From the NCBI RefSeq assembly GCF_004005845.1, contig NZ_SADE01000004.1, positions 703,741 to 767,740 on the forward strand: a DNA stretch of 64,000 bases, given 5' to 3'. The translations under genes were made by a program, and so were the position numbers. Position 1 is the stretch's first letter. Each line of letters opens with the position of its first letter. Of this stretch, positions 46,148-54,535 are shown in pieces. The stretch comes from Hwanghaeella grinnelliae. GTDB lineage: Bacteria; Pseudomonadota; Alphaproteobacteria; UBA8366; Aestuariispiraceae. The notes under the pieces are model-generated. The model made no database searches. It worked only from the letters and a program-made list of their open reading frames with translations, and was not told the DNA's origin.

Positions 46148-46720
46148 ATGAGCGACGATAGGATTTCCGCATTGCCGGTGCCGGCGCCCGGCGACCTGGA
46201 CGCGGATTTGCAGAAGTATTTCAAGATTTGCGAGGAAAAGCTTGGCTTGGTGCCGAACGTATTGCGCACCTATGCGTTCAAACCGAATCGTCTTCGCCGC
46301 TTCATCGACATGTATAACGAGATCATGTTGAGCGACGACAGCCCGCTGACCAAGCTGGAGCGAGAGATGATCGCTGTAACCGTTTCATCCTGCAACCGTT
46401 GCTTTTATTGCCTTGTCGCGCATGGTCAGCAGGTGCGTGCCCTGTCGGGCGACCCGGTATTGGGTGAGCATATAGCCCTTAACTACCGCACCGCACGCCT
46501 TGAACCGCGCCAGCGCGCCATGCTGGACTATGCTTGGAAACTGACCGACACCCCGAACGACATCGGGGAAGCGGACCGCGCGGCTCTGAGGGAAGCCGGA
46601 TTTGACGATTCAGCGATTTGGGATATCACGGAAACCGCGTCCTTCTTCAACTATACCAATCGTATGGCGCATGGTGTGGAGATGATGCCGAATACGGAAT
46701 ACCACGGCATGGACCGATAG
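46148..46720 (+). CDS. AhpD-like/carboxymuconolactone decarboxylase-family protein
   Basis: 190 residues of the peroxidase-related AhpD-like fold. The redox motif is C85-F-Y-C88 followed by H92 (CFYCLVAH), the CxxCxxxH signature of alkylhydroperoxidase D-type proteins; an extra Cys is at 82. GLVPNVLRTYAFKP at about 33-46 is typical of the TIGR01926-type group. ACGGAGGAAAC precedes the ATG. It is probably co-transcribed with the TPR gene 21 bases downstream. Peroxide or thiol redox function is likely; substrate unknown. Confidence 0.85.
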   Translation: MSDDRISALPVPAPGDLDADLQKYFKICEEKLGLVPNVLRTYAFKPNRLRRFIDMYNEIMLSDDSPLTKLEREMIAVTVSSCNRCFYCLVAHGQQVRALSGDPVLGEHIALNYRTARLEPRQRAMLDYAWKLTDTPNDIGEADRAALREAGFDDSAIWDITETASFFNYTNRMAHGVEMMPNTEYHGMDR

Positions 46721-46741
46721 GACCGGGAGTAGAGGAAAATC

Positions 46742-48133
46742 ATGACGACCTATACGGATGGATGGGGCAACGACTGGACGGCCGCCTCGACGGACGCTGT
46801 CGCGGGACTGCAGAAAACGGTTTTGAACTATCTCGGCATGAGCGTTGAGACCGGGGACAGCCTTAAAGACACATTCGGGTTGGACCCGGCGATGCCAATG
46901 GCGCATGTGCTTAAAGGCTATTTCGGCAAGTTCTTTGCCGCTGAGAAAATGGAGGCAATGGCCGTGGGCGCCTTGGCCGACGCCGAGCGCGTCGCGGCCG
47001 AGGGATCCGTCACGCCGCAGGAGGCCCGGCATATCGCGGCGCTTGCGGCCTGGATTCGCGGCGACATGGAAGGCGCTATTGCCGCCTGGGAAGCCATCTT
47101 GCTGGACCATCCCCTGGACGTCATGGCGACGAAGCTGGTGCAGTATTGCCAATTCTATCTGGGCGACGGGACGGCGATGCGGAACAGTTTGGCCCGCGTT
47201 ATGTTCGCCTGGAACGAAACCCTGCCCGGGTATGGCTTCATTCTCGGCTCCTATGCTTTCGCGTTGGAAGAGTCCGGCGTTTACGACAAGGCGGAGGTCA
47301 CGGGCAGGCGCTCGGTCGAGATCAATCCCGCCGACGCCTGGGGGGCACATGCCACCGCCCATGTTCTGGAAATGCAGTGCCGTTCGGCGGAAGGCGAGGC
47401 GTTTCTCTCGGCGTTGGAACCGCATTGGGGCAAGATCCACAACTTCAAGCATCACGCGCAATGGCACCGGGCGCTCTTCATGCTGGATTTGGGTCGTTAT
47501 CAGGACTGCCTCGCGCATTACGACGCGAAGGTTTGGACCGACATCGCCGGCGACTATCTCGATATCTCGAACGGTGTGGCGCTGCTCTGGCGGTTGCAGG
47601 AAGAAGGCGTGGATGTCGGCAACCGCTGGCGCGTCTTGGCCGATATGTCCGCCGCGCGGACCGAGGAGCACAAACTCGCCTTTGCCGATGCTCATTTCAT
47701 GGCGGCGCTTTTAAATGCGGGCGACCGCGAAAAGGCGGAAACGATGCGGACCTCGATGGAGCGTTATTCCCACAAGCAGGAGACACAGTCCCGGATCACC
47801 CGCGAAGTCGGCCTGGCCATTGCGGATGCCTTCCTGGCGATTGACGCCGGCAAACCCGGCGATGCGGTCGACAAGCTTTATCCCGTGCGTGAGAAGGTTC
47901 GCCTTTTGGGGGGCAGTCATGCGCAGCGCGATTTCTTCGACCGCTTGCTGGTCCGTGCAGCGCTTTCCGCCGGGCGGCATACAGAAGCCCGCCATGTCTT
48001 GTCGGAACGTTTGGAAAACCGGCCGGGCTCGCGCTGGAACTGGTCCCGTCTGGCCAATCTGGAAGCCTCGGAAAGCAATGCCGCCGCCGCGGCGCAGGCA
48101 CAGGCGAGGGCAGATGCCTTGATGGCGGCGTAA
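46742..48133 (+). CDS. TTC38-like tetratricopeptide-repeat protein
   Basis: 463 residues, all-helical, without signal peptide or membrane segment. It resembles the TTC38 family shared by bacteria and animals: HIAALAAWIRGDMEGAIAAWEAILLDHPLDVMA at about 99-131 forms a clear TPR pair, and DAWGAHATAHVLEMQ at about 198-212 is a family hallmark with conserved His. The conserved His residues (HATAH, HNFKHHAQWHRALF) hint at a metal or active site rather than a pure scaffold. Lies just after the AhpD-like gene. Function unknown. Confidence 0.88.
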   Translation: MTTYTDGWGNDWTAASTDAVAGLQKTVLNYLGMSVETGDSLKDTFGLDPAMPMAHVLKGYFGKFFAAEKMEAMAVGALADAERVAAEGSVTPQEARHIAALAAWIRGDMEGAIAAWEAILLDHPLDVMATKLVQYCQFYLGDGTAMRNSLARVMFAWNETLPGYGFILGSYAFALEESGVYDKAEVTGRRSVEINPADAWGAHATAHVLEMQCRSAEGEAFLSALEPHWGKIHNFKHHAQWHRALFMLDLGRYQDCLAHYDAKVWTDIAGDYLDISNGVALLWRLQEEGVDVGNRWRVLADMSAARTEEHKLAFADAHFMAALLNAGDREKAETMRTSMERYSHKQETQSRITREVGLAIADAFLAIDAGKPGDAVDKLYPVREKVRLLGGSHAQRDFFDRLLVRAALSAGRHTEARHVLSERLENRPGSRWNWSRLANLEASESNAAAAAQAQARADALMAA

Positions 48134-48214
48134 GCATTACGATATCAGAGGTCTGCCGGAAACGGATCAGGCAATAGTGGCCCAGTCGAAAGGGCCGAAT
48201 GAAAAGGATTTGCT

Positions 48215-50005
48215 ATGCGGGCGATAGGCCGTTTTTTCATGTGGCTTTTGGCCGGCATCGGGTTCCTGACGATGGCGTCGGTCGTGGCGGGCATCGTTTT
48301 TCTGGTCACGCAAAGCCCTCAGCAGGCGACCGTGCCGGAACGCGCGGTTCTGTGGCTGGATCTTAATCAGCCGGTCGTCGAAAAGCCGGTTCAGACGCTT
48401 TTCGGCAAAACGGACGGCCTCACCATGATAGACATGGTCGCCGCCCTGGACCGCGCGCGAACGGACGACCGGATTAAGGGTGTGGTCGCCGTCATGGGCG
48501 GCGCACCGATCAGCATGGCGCAGGCCCAGGAACTCGCGGACGCCATCAGGGCCTTTCGCGCGTCCGGCAAATTCACGCTCGCCTATGCGGAGGATCTCGG
48601 CTCGGTCTGGAACGGGACGGTCGACTATCTTCTGGCGGGCGCCTTCGAGGAATTATGGCTTCAGCCTTCGGGCGGGGTCGGGGTTGCGGGGCTTGCGCTG
48701 GAAACCCCGTTCTTCCGCGGTGCTTTCGAGAAGATTGGCGTGTCGCCGCAATTCGAACAGCGTCATGAATACAAGGGCGGGATCGATCCTTTCGTCGAAA
48801 CCGGCATGACGCCTGCGATCCGGGAATCGTACCACAGGTTGCTCGGCAGTTGGACGGACCAGCTTCGGGCAGCCTATTTGGAAGACGGCCGTCTTGCGAA
48901 ATCCAGTTCCATAGAAGTGCTGTTCAACGGTGGTCCCTATTTGGCGAAAGAGGCCTTGGCGTTGGGCTTGGTCGACAAGTTGGCTTATTGGGACGAGGTG
49001 GAAGCCTTTCTGGATGACCGCCTTGGCCCGGAATCGGACTCCGTGTCGCCGGCGCAGTACAATCTGGCCGTCGCCGCGGAAATGAGTTTGCCGCCGGACG
49101 CACCGCGGATTGCGCTGGTCTACGGCGAGGGGGCCATCATGCCGGACCAACCGGGCGGGAATGCCTTGTTCGGTGCGCGCGGTTTCTCACCCTATGACGT
49201 CGCGGACGCGCTGGCCGATGCGCGGGAAGATGACAACATCGACGCCGTAGTGTTCCGCGTCGACAGTCCCGGCGGCGCTTACGGCCCGTCGGATGCGGTT
49301 TGGCGGGAAGTCGCAAGGCTGCGGGAAGCCGGCAAGCCGGTCATCGCGGTGATGGGATCCGTCGCGGCAAGTGGCGGCTACTTCGTTTCAATGCAGGCCG
49401 ACAGGGTTCTGGCCCTGCCGGGCACGATTACCGGATCGATCGGGGTTTATTCCGGCAAGTTCGCGACCATGGGGCTTTGGGAAAAACTCGGTGTGCGGTG
49501 GGAACGCGTCCGGGTCGGACAGAATGCGGCGATCTGGAGCGGCATTTCCGAATTCTCCCAGAGCGAGCGGGAACGATTCCGCGCCGGCGTCGATTTCGTC
49601 TATGAGGATTTCACCCAGAAAGTGGCCGCGGCGCGTGGCTTGTCGGCCGGGTCGTTGGACGCGGCGGCGCGGGGGCGGATTTGGACCGGCAGGGATGCGA
49701 TGAAGGTGGGGTTGATCGACGGGTTCGGCGGCTTGCTGGAAGCGATCGCCCAGGCCAAGGAAATGGCCGGGTTCGACCGGTCGGTGGAAGCGGAGATTGT
49801 GATTTTGCCGCATGAACCGACGCCGGTCGAACGACTTGAGGAGATCGTGGAGGGCGGCGATCCTTTCGCCCAGGTTTCCGCGCTCTTCTCCGCGCCGGAT
49901 TTAGTCGGTGTGCTCGGCTTCCGCGGCCTGAACACTTTCGGGCTGCCGCCGATTCCGGTCGATGGAGTGTCGGCCCATATGCCCGCCTTCAGACTCGCCC
50001 GATAG
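48215..50005 (+). CDS. sppA: Signal peptide peptidase SppA, 67K type
   Basis: Membrane-bound serine protease that digests cleaved signal peptides in the inner membrane. 596 residues, the long two-domain form. One N-terminal anchor (about 8-32). The Ser/Lys dyad is spread over the two halves as in E. coli: general-base K187 (EYKGG) in the N-half and nucleophile S386 (GSVAASGGYF) in the C-half; RVDSPGG near 348-354 is the oxyanion block. AAGGA precedes the ATG. Stands 81 bases after the TPR gene. Confidence 0.94.
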   Translation: MRAIGRFFMWLLAGIGFLTMASVVAGIVFLVTQSPQQATVPERAVLWLDLNQPVVEKPVQTLFGKTDGLTMIDMVAALDRARTDDRIKGVVAVMGGAPISMAQAQELADAIRAFRASGKFTLAYAEDLGSVWNGTVDYLLAGAFEELWLQPSGGVGVAGLALETPFFRGAFEKIGVSPQFEQRHEYKGGIDPFVETGMTPAIRESYHRLLGSWTDQLRAAYLEDGRLAKSSSIEVLFNGGPYLAKEALALGLVDKLAYWDEVEAFLDDRLGPESDSVSPAQYNLAVAAEMSLPPDAPRIALVYGEGAIMPDQPGGNALFGARGFSPYDVADALADAREDDNIDAVVFRVDSPGGAYGPSDAVWREVARLREAGKPVIAVMGSVAASGGYFVSMQADRVLALPGTITGSIGVYSGKFATMGLWEKLGVRWERVRVGQNAAIWSGISEFSQSERERFRAGVDFVYEDFTQKVAAARGLSAGSLDAAARGRIWTGRDAMKVGLIDGFGGLLEAIAQAKEMAGFDRSVEAEIVILPHEPTPVERLEEIVEGGDPFAQVSALFSAPDLVGVLGFRGLNTFGLPPIPVDGVSAHMPAFRLAR

Positions 50006-50035
50006 ACAAGCCATGGACAAACCAGGGGAAGGGCC

Positions 50036-50329
50036 ATGACGGAAGACGATTTCCTGAAAACGATGGATGGTGATGCGCCGCCGTCCGAGTGGTCTTTGCC
50101 GCTGCAGGCTTTGTGGTGGGACGGTAAGGGCGATTGGGAAAAGGCGCATTCCTGCGCCCAGGACGCTTCTGATTCGGACGGATCCTGGGTGCATGCGTAT
50201 CTTCACCGTGTGGAAGGCGACCTGGGGAACGCGGGTTACTGGTATCGGCGCGCCGGTAAGCCCGCCCATTCTGGTGCACTGCAACAAGAATGGCGTGAAA
50301 TTGTCGGTCATCTACTGGCGCAAAGCTGA
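50036..50329 (+). CDS. Small conserved protein of unknown function
   Basis: 97 residues, soluble. LPLQALWWDGKGDWEKAHSCAQ at about 22-43 and GSWVHAYLHRVEGDLGNAGYWYRRAGKP at about 49-76 form two short helical repeats like a mini-TPR; the WVHAYLHRxEGDxxNAxYWYRRA block is one I recognise as widespread in small bacterial proteins without a named function. GGGGAAGGGCC precedes the ATG, 30 bases after sppA. Codon use matches the neighbours, so it is a real gene. Confidence 0.8.
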   Translation: MTEDDFLKTMDGDAPPSEWSLPLQALWWDGKGDWEKAHSCAQDASDSDGSWVHAYLHRVEGDLGNAGYWYRRAGKPAHSGALQQEWREIVGHLLAQS

Positions 50330-50386
50330 GCGAAAGCCCAATATTCCCTTCTATATATGGATTTCCATTAGCACGAGGGGGCAGGC

Positions 50387-50980
50387 ATGGGTGAACTGAT
50401 TGAAATTCCGGCACGCGGGGGCAAGGCCGTACGGGTGAAAAAGGGCCAAGCCCTTAAGATGATCAACACGCATGGTCACCAGGTCGTAGATACCTGGGCG
50501 TTCAACGCTGAAGACCTGACCGAGTTCATGTCGATGGAGCATCTGCGGGCGATGCTGGGAACGATTTTTCCGAAACAGGGCGACAGTCTCTATACCAATC
50601 AGCGCCGTCCGATCCTGGTGATGGAGGAAGATACCTCGCCGGGCATTCATGACACCTTGATGGCGTCTTGCGACGTCCATCGTTACCGGCTGCTCGGCTG
50701 TACCGAGTATCACGAGAACTGCACCGATAACCTTGCCGCTAGCATGAAGGAATTGGGACTGGTTGCGCCGGAAACGCCGGCGCCGCTGAACATGTGGATG
50801 AATATTCCCGTCGCGGACGGGGGCGCCACCAGTTGGGAAGCGCCTGTATCGAAGGCGGGCGACCATGTTTTGCTGCGGGCGCAGATGGATTGCATCGTGG
50901 CGATGTCCGCCTGCCCGCAAGACATTATTCCGGTCAATGCCGGAAACCCCGTTGAGGCGCATTTCGAAGTTCTGGATTAA
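50387..50980 (+). CDS. DUF1989 (urea carboxylase-associated) family protein
   Basis: 197 residues. IPARGGKAVRVKKGQALKMINTHGHQVVDTWAFN at about 6-39 and DVHRYRLLGCTEYHENCTDNL at about 86-106 are the family blocks, with conserved His/Cys/Glu suggesting a metal-binding cupin-like fold. Relatives often lie beside urea carboxylase or aminomethyltransferase-type genes, but neither is here. AGGGGGCAGGC precedes the ATG. Biochemical function is not established; an urea/amide degradation link is only by family association. Confidence 0.87.
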   Translation: MGELIEIPARGGKAVRVKKGQALKMINTHGHQVVDTWAFNAEDLTEFMSMEHLRAMLGTIFPKQGDSLYTNQRRPILVMEEDTSPGIHDTLMASCDVHRYRLLGCTEYHENCTDNLAASMKELGLVAPETPAPLNMWMNIPVADGGATSWEAPVSKAGDHVLLRAQMDCIVAMSACPQDIIPVNAGNPVEAHFEVLD

Positions 50981-51014
50981 GCGGTCGACCAACACGCCGC
51001 TTGGGCGGGTTTTG

Positions 51015-51036
51015 GGCCCGGCTAGGACGCCGGGCC
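51015..51036 (+). terminator. Hairpin after the DUF1989 gene
   Basis: GGCCCGG (51015-51021) and CCGGGCC (51030-51036), loop 8, followed by ATTATTG, lie 34 bases after the stop and immediately before the liu-type promoter. A plausible but weak intrinsic terminator. Confidence 0.45.
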
Positions 51037-51040
51037 ATTA

Positions 51041-51069
51041 TTGACCTTTACGTAAACGTAAACTATGTT
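51041..51069 (+). promoter_or_regulatory. Promoter with LiuR/MerR-like palindrome upstream of the liu operon
   Basis: TTGACC (51041-51046), 17-base spacer, TATGTT (51064-51069). The spacer holds a perfect palindrome TTTACGT-AA-ACGTAAA (51047-51062). MerR-family regulators bind such sites between -35 and -10, and the LiuR sites of branched-chain amino-acid genes, as I recall them, look alike. A liuR gene is not in this window. The 280 bases from here to the SDR gene (51070-51349) hold no gene I can support. Confidence 0.6.
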
Positions 51070-51349
51070 CTGCGGCATCTTGGCACCCTGAATTGGGCGA
51101 TGGGAAATCGCGAAACGCCTTGGACGGGGCCGGGTTCCGGCGCATATTGGGCTGGCGCATAAGAACCAGATGCGACGGCAACTTTGTCGGGATGTCCGCC
51201 AGTGGAAGTCCCGCCGGCGAGAAAACCAACGGTCGCGGTAAACGACGGCCGGATACAGTTTGCCCCTCGCGGGCCTGTTACAGATGACTGTGATGGCCCT
51301 CGGCAAAACCTGGGGCACCCGAAATGGGACTGAAAACAGGGAGAGTACA

Positions 51350-52024
51350 ATGCCGACACTGCTGTTAACCGGAGCGAGCCGCGGGATCGGCCGGGAATTG
51401 CTCAATAAATACAAGCAGGATGGATGGACCGTCATCGCGGCTTGCCGGGACCCCGGTGCTGTCGGCGATATCGGCGCCGACCGGGTGCTGCCGCTGGAGG
51501 TTACCTCGGAAGACAGCATCCGGGCCCTGAAAGACACTCTTGGCGATTTGCCGATCGATGTGCTTTGGAACAATGCCGGCGTGTACCTGGACAAGGGCAT
51601 GGGCCTGGAGGAAACCGCTGCGGATCTGTGGTCCGAAACCTTCGCGGTCAATACCATCGCGCCGCTTCGCATAGCCAATGCCTTCGCAGCGAACGTGGCC
51701 GATTCCGAGAAAAAAACCATGGCATTTACGTCCAGCCGAATGGGATCGATCGGTGATCTCGGCGGGGCGTCCAGCGCCTATGCTTATCGTTCTTCCAAGA
51801 CTGCACTGAACATGGCGGCTGCCATCCTGGCGAACGATTTGCGCCCAACCGGTGTGAAGACGGTCGTGCTGCATCCCGGCTGGGTCCGCACCGACATGGG
51901 CGGCCCATCGGCGGATATCGATACGGAAACCAGTGCCGGCGGCATGAAAAAGGTCGTCGATAGCCTGACCGACGCGCAATCCGGCGGGTTCTTCAATTAC
52001 GACGGAAAGTCCTGGCCTTGGTGA
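51350..52024 (+). CDS. Short-chain dehydrogenase/reductase, first gene of the liu-type operon
   Basis: 224 residues from the ATG at 51350 (GGGAGA 4 bases upstream); longer frames lack a ribosome-binding site and are not conserved. Cofactor motif TGASRGIG at about 7-14, NNAGVY, and the YxxxK pair in YAYRSSKTALN. The small size and PGWVRTDMGG resemble CsgA/C-factor-like SDRs. Oxidises or reduces an unknown carbonyl/alcohol. It is 50 bases before the acyl-CoA dehydrogenase gene. Confidence 0.85.
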   Translation: MPTLLLTGASRGIGRELLNKYKQDGWTVIAACRDPGAVGDIGADRVLPLEVTSEDSIRALKDTLGDLPIDVLWNNAGVYLDKGMGLEETAADLWSETFAVNTIAPLRIANAFAANVADSEKKTMAFTSSRMGSIGDLGGASSAYAYRSSKTALNMAAAILANDLRPTGVKTVVLHPGWVRTDMGGPSADIDTETSAGGMKKVVDSLTDAQSGGFFNYDGKSWPW

Positions 52025-52074
52025 GGATGCAAGCCGCAACGGTGCAAAGCCGGTCTTAACGGGAGAGAGCTTCT

Positions 52075-53208
52075 ATGTTGCTCACTGAAGAACAACAGAT
52101 GATCACGGACATGGCGCGCGACTTCGCGGCCAACGAGCTGCAACCGAATTCCCCGACATGGGACAAGGAGCACAAATTCCCCGCCGAGGCTTTGGCGAAG
52201 ATGGGCGAGCTCGGTCTGATGGGCATGCTGGCGCCGGTGGAATATGACGGCGCGGGAACGGATACGGTTTCTTATGCATCGGCACTGGAACAGATTGCCT
52301 GGGGCGACGGTTCCTGCTCGACGATCATGAGCGTTCACAACTCGGTCGGTTACATGCCGATCCTGCGCTACGGCACGGAAGAGCAGAAGCAGCGTTTCGT
52401 TCCGCCCATGGCGCGCGGTGAAAGTATCGGCGCATTCTGTTTGACCGAACCGCATGCGGGGTCGGACGCTTCGGCGATCCGGACGCGGGCGAAGAAAAGC
52501 GGGAATAAATGGGTCCTGAACGGGGCCAAGCAGTTTATCACGTCGGGCAGCAACGCCAAGGTCGCCATCGTCTTCGCGGTCACGGACCCGGATGCGGGCA
52601 AGAAGGGCATCACCGCCTTCATCGCGCCGACGGACACGGCCGGTTACACCGTGGCCAGCGTCGAAAACAAACTGGGTCAGAATGCCTCGGATACCTGCCA
52701 GATCGTCTTCGAAGACATGGAGCTTACGCCGGACCTGATGCTGGGTGAGGAAGGGCAGGGCTATAAGATCGCCCTGTCGAACCTGGAAGGCGGGCGGATC
52801 GGTATCGGGTCCCAGGCCGTCGGCATGGCGCAGGCGGCGCTCGATCACGCGATTGCCTATGCCAAGGATCGGGTCAGCATGGGTAAGCCGATCATTGAAC
52901 ATCAGGCGGTCGGCTTTCGTCTGGCCGAAGCGGCGACAAAGCTTGCTGCCGCGCGGCAAATGGTGCTGCACGCCGCGGCCCTGCGCGACGCTGGAAAGCC
53001 CTGCTTGACGGAAGCCTCGATGGCGAAGCTGCTGGCCTCAGATACGGCCGAGCTGGTTGTGTCGGACGCGCTTCAAACCTTGGGTGGGGTCGGGTATTTG
53101 AACGACTATCCCATCGAACAGATTTACCGGGATGTCCGCGTGACGCGGATCTATGAAGGCACCAGCGACATCCAAAAACTGGTCATCGCCCGGTCATTGG
53201 CGGCTTAA
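52075..53208 (+). CDS. Short/branched-chain acyl-CoA dehydrogenase
   Basis: FAD enzyme, 377 residues. FCLTEPHAGSDASAIRT near 122-138 and WVLNGAKQFITSGSNA near 144-159 are the FAD/substrate blocks. The catalytic Glu is in the usual C-terminal position (YEGTSDIQK, E361). Isovaleryl-CoA dehydrogenase has its catalytic Glu elsewhere and a different tail block (YEIGAGTSE-type), so this is more like a short- or methyl-branched-chain enzyme (2-methylbutyryl- or isobutyryl-type) than canonical LiuA. The context is still branched-chain acid catabolism. GGGAGAGAGC precedes the ATG. Confidence 0.88.
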   Translation: MLLTEEQQMITDMARDFAANELQPNSPTWDKEHKFPAEALAKMGELGLMGMLAPVEYDGAGTDTVSYASALEQIAWGDGSCSTIMSVHNSVGYMPILRYGTEEQKQRFVPPMARGESIGAFCLTEPHAGSDASAIRTRAKKSGNKWVLNGAKQFITSGSNAKVAIVFAVTDPDAGKKGITAFIAPTDTAGYTVASVENKLGQNASDTCQIVFEDMELTPDLMLGEEGQGYKIALSNLEGGRIGIGSQAVGMAQAALDHAIAYAKDRVSMGKPIIEHQAVGFRLAEAATKLAAARQMVLHAAALRDAGKPCLTEASMAKLLASDTAELVVSDALQTLGGVGYLNDYPIEQIYRDVRVTRIYEGTSDIQKLVIARSLAA

Positions 53209-53254
53209 CGCGCGCGAACAGTACATATTTTTACTTGTGGGGATTGGAGAGACA

Positions 53255-53893
53255 GTGGGGTCGACAGTAGACAAGGGGCCGATTAACGCTTTGATCGCGG
53301 GGTTCAAGGGGTTTCGCGCGATAAACTATGAAAAGCAGGCGAGCAGTTTATTGGCCAAATTGGCGCGCGAGGGGCAGAGCCCCAAGGTGCTGTTGATCGC
53401 GTGTTCCGATTCCCGCGTTGACCCGGCTATTCTGTTCTCAGCCACGCCCGGGGAGTTGTTCGTTGTTCGCGTCGTCGCGGCGCTCGTTCCCCCCTATAAG
53501 CCGAACGCTGATTTTCACGGGGTCAGTGCGGCATTGGAATTCGCCATCCGGGACCTTGAAGTCGAGCATGTCGTGGTGCTCGGACATGCCTATTGCGGTG
53601 GTATCCGCGCCCTGAAGACCATGGAGGACGGCGTCGTCCAGGATCGTGAGTTCATCGGCCCCTGGGTGTCCATGGCGGACCAAGCGGTCGGCAGCATTCC
53701 GCTATCGGACCCGCCTTGTCGGCATGAACAGGCGGCCGTCCGTTATTCAACGCAGAACCTTCTGACCTTCCCTTGGCTGAAAGAGAAGGTGGATAACGGT
53801 CAGATCGAATTGCATTCATGGTGGTTCGATCTGGATGAAGGGCACTTGCTGGCGGACGTGCCGGGCGAGGAAGATTTTGTACAACTGGTTTAA
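53255..53893 (+). CDS. Beta-carbonic anhydrase inside the liu-type operon
   Basis: Interconverts CO2 and bicarbonate. 212 residues from GTG at 53255 (GGAGA 5 bases upstream; the longer frame overlaps the previous gene). Zinc ligands C50, H111 and C114 with the D52/R54 dyad (CSDSR, HAYCGG) are intact. The stretch after the second strand reads FVVRVVAALVPPY where most members have RNxxN, an unusual substitution near the active site. Lying between the acyl-CoA dehydrogenase and the biotin carboxylase genes, it could supply bicarbonate to methylcrotonyl-CoA carboxylase. Confidence 0.88.
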   Translation: MGSTVDKGPINALIAGFKGFRAINYEKQASSLLAKLAREGQSPKVLLIACSDSRVDPAILFSATPGELFVVRVVAALVPPYKPNADFHGVSAALEFAIRDLEVEHVVVLGHAYCGGIRALKTMEDGVVQDREFIGPWVSMADQAVGSIPLSDPPCRHEQAAVRYSTQNLLTFPWLKEKVDNGQIELHSWWFDLDEGHLLADVPGEEDFVQLV

Positions 53894-53920
53894 GCCGGCC
53901 AACGGTATTTGGGAGGATGT

Positions 53921-54526
53921 ATGAGTAAGCAACCGATTGAGTTCTATTTCGATTTTTCCAGCCCCTTCGCGTATATCGGATCGGAGCTGATCGAGGCGGC
54001 GGCGGAGCGCCAGGGCGTGGACATCAAATGGCGTCCGTTCCTGATCGGCGCAGCCTTCAAGGCGGTTGGCTCCAAGCCCCTGCTGCACGCCCCGCTGAAA
54101 GGGGACTATTCCAAGCGGGATATGGAGCGTACCGCCCGCAAGCACGGCATTCCCTTCATCCTGCCGGACGTGATGAGTTTGAAGACCGTGCCGGCGTCGC
54201 GCGCCGTCTATTGGGCGGAAGTCAATGCACCGGACAAACTTCCGGCCTTGGTCCATGCGGTCTTTCGCCATGCCTTTGCGGAAGACAAGGACTATTCCGA
54301 TCCGGAAACGGTCGCGGATTTGGCGGCCGGCGTCGGTATCGATCCAGATGCCGTTCTGGCCGGTATGCAGGATCAGGCGATAAAGGACCGCTTGCGGGAT
54401 GAGGTTGAGCGCGGCCTGGAACGGGGCGTGTTCGGAACGCCGATGTTCTTCCACGGCGATGAGCCGTTCTGGGGCGTCGATCATCTTCCCGATTTGGAAC
54501 GCTGGATCGAAACTGGCGGCTGGTGA
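53921..54526 (+). CDS. 2-Hydroxychromene-2-carboxylate isomerase-like (DsbA/GST-kappa fold)
   Basis: 201 residues from the ATG at 53921 (GGGAGGATGT upstream). Starts PIEFYFDFSSPFAYIGSELIE; SSPFAY carries the Ser that replaces the redox Cys of DsbA, as in glutathione-dependent HCCA isomerases. GVFGTPMFFHGDEPFWGVDHL near the end is the second substrate block. Naphthalene-type pathway partners are absent; homologues often occur in branched-chain acid operons with unclear roles. A glutathione-dependent isomerase on some acyl or thio compound is the safest description. Confidence 0.85.
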   Translation: MSKQPIEFYFDFSSPFAYIGSELIEAAAERQGVDIKWRPFLIGAAFKAVGSKPLLHAPLKGDYSKRDMERTARKHGIPFILPDVMSLKTVPASRAVYWAEVNAPDKLPALVHAVFRHAFAEDKDYSDPETVADLAAGVGIDPDAVLAGMQDQAIKDRLRDEVERGLERGVFGTPMFFHGDEPFWGVDHLPDLERWIETGGW

Positions 54527-54535
54527 GGAAATACA

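Noticed and set aside
51093..51287. A 64-residue frame in the liu leader, considered as a leader peptide or regulator remnant
   Set aside because: No convincing ribosome-binding site, no run of leucine codons and no helix-turn-helix pattern.
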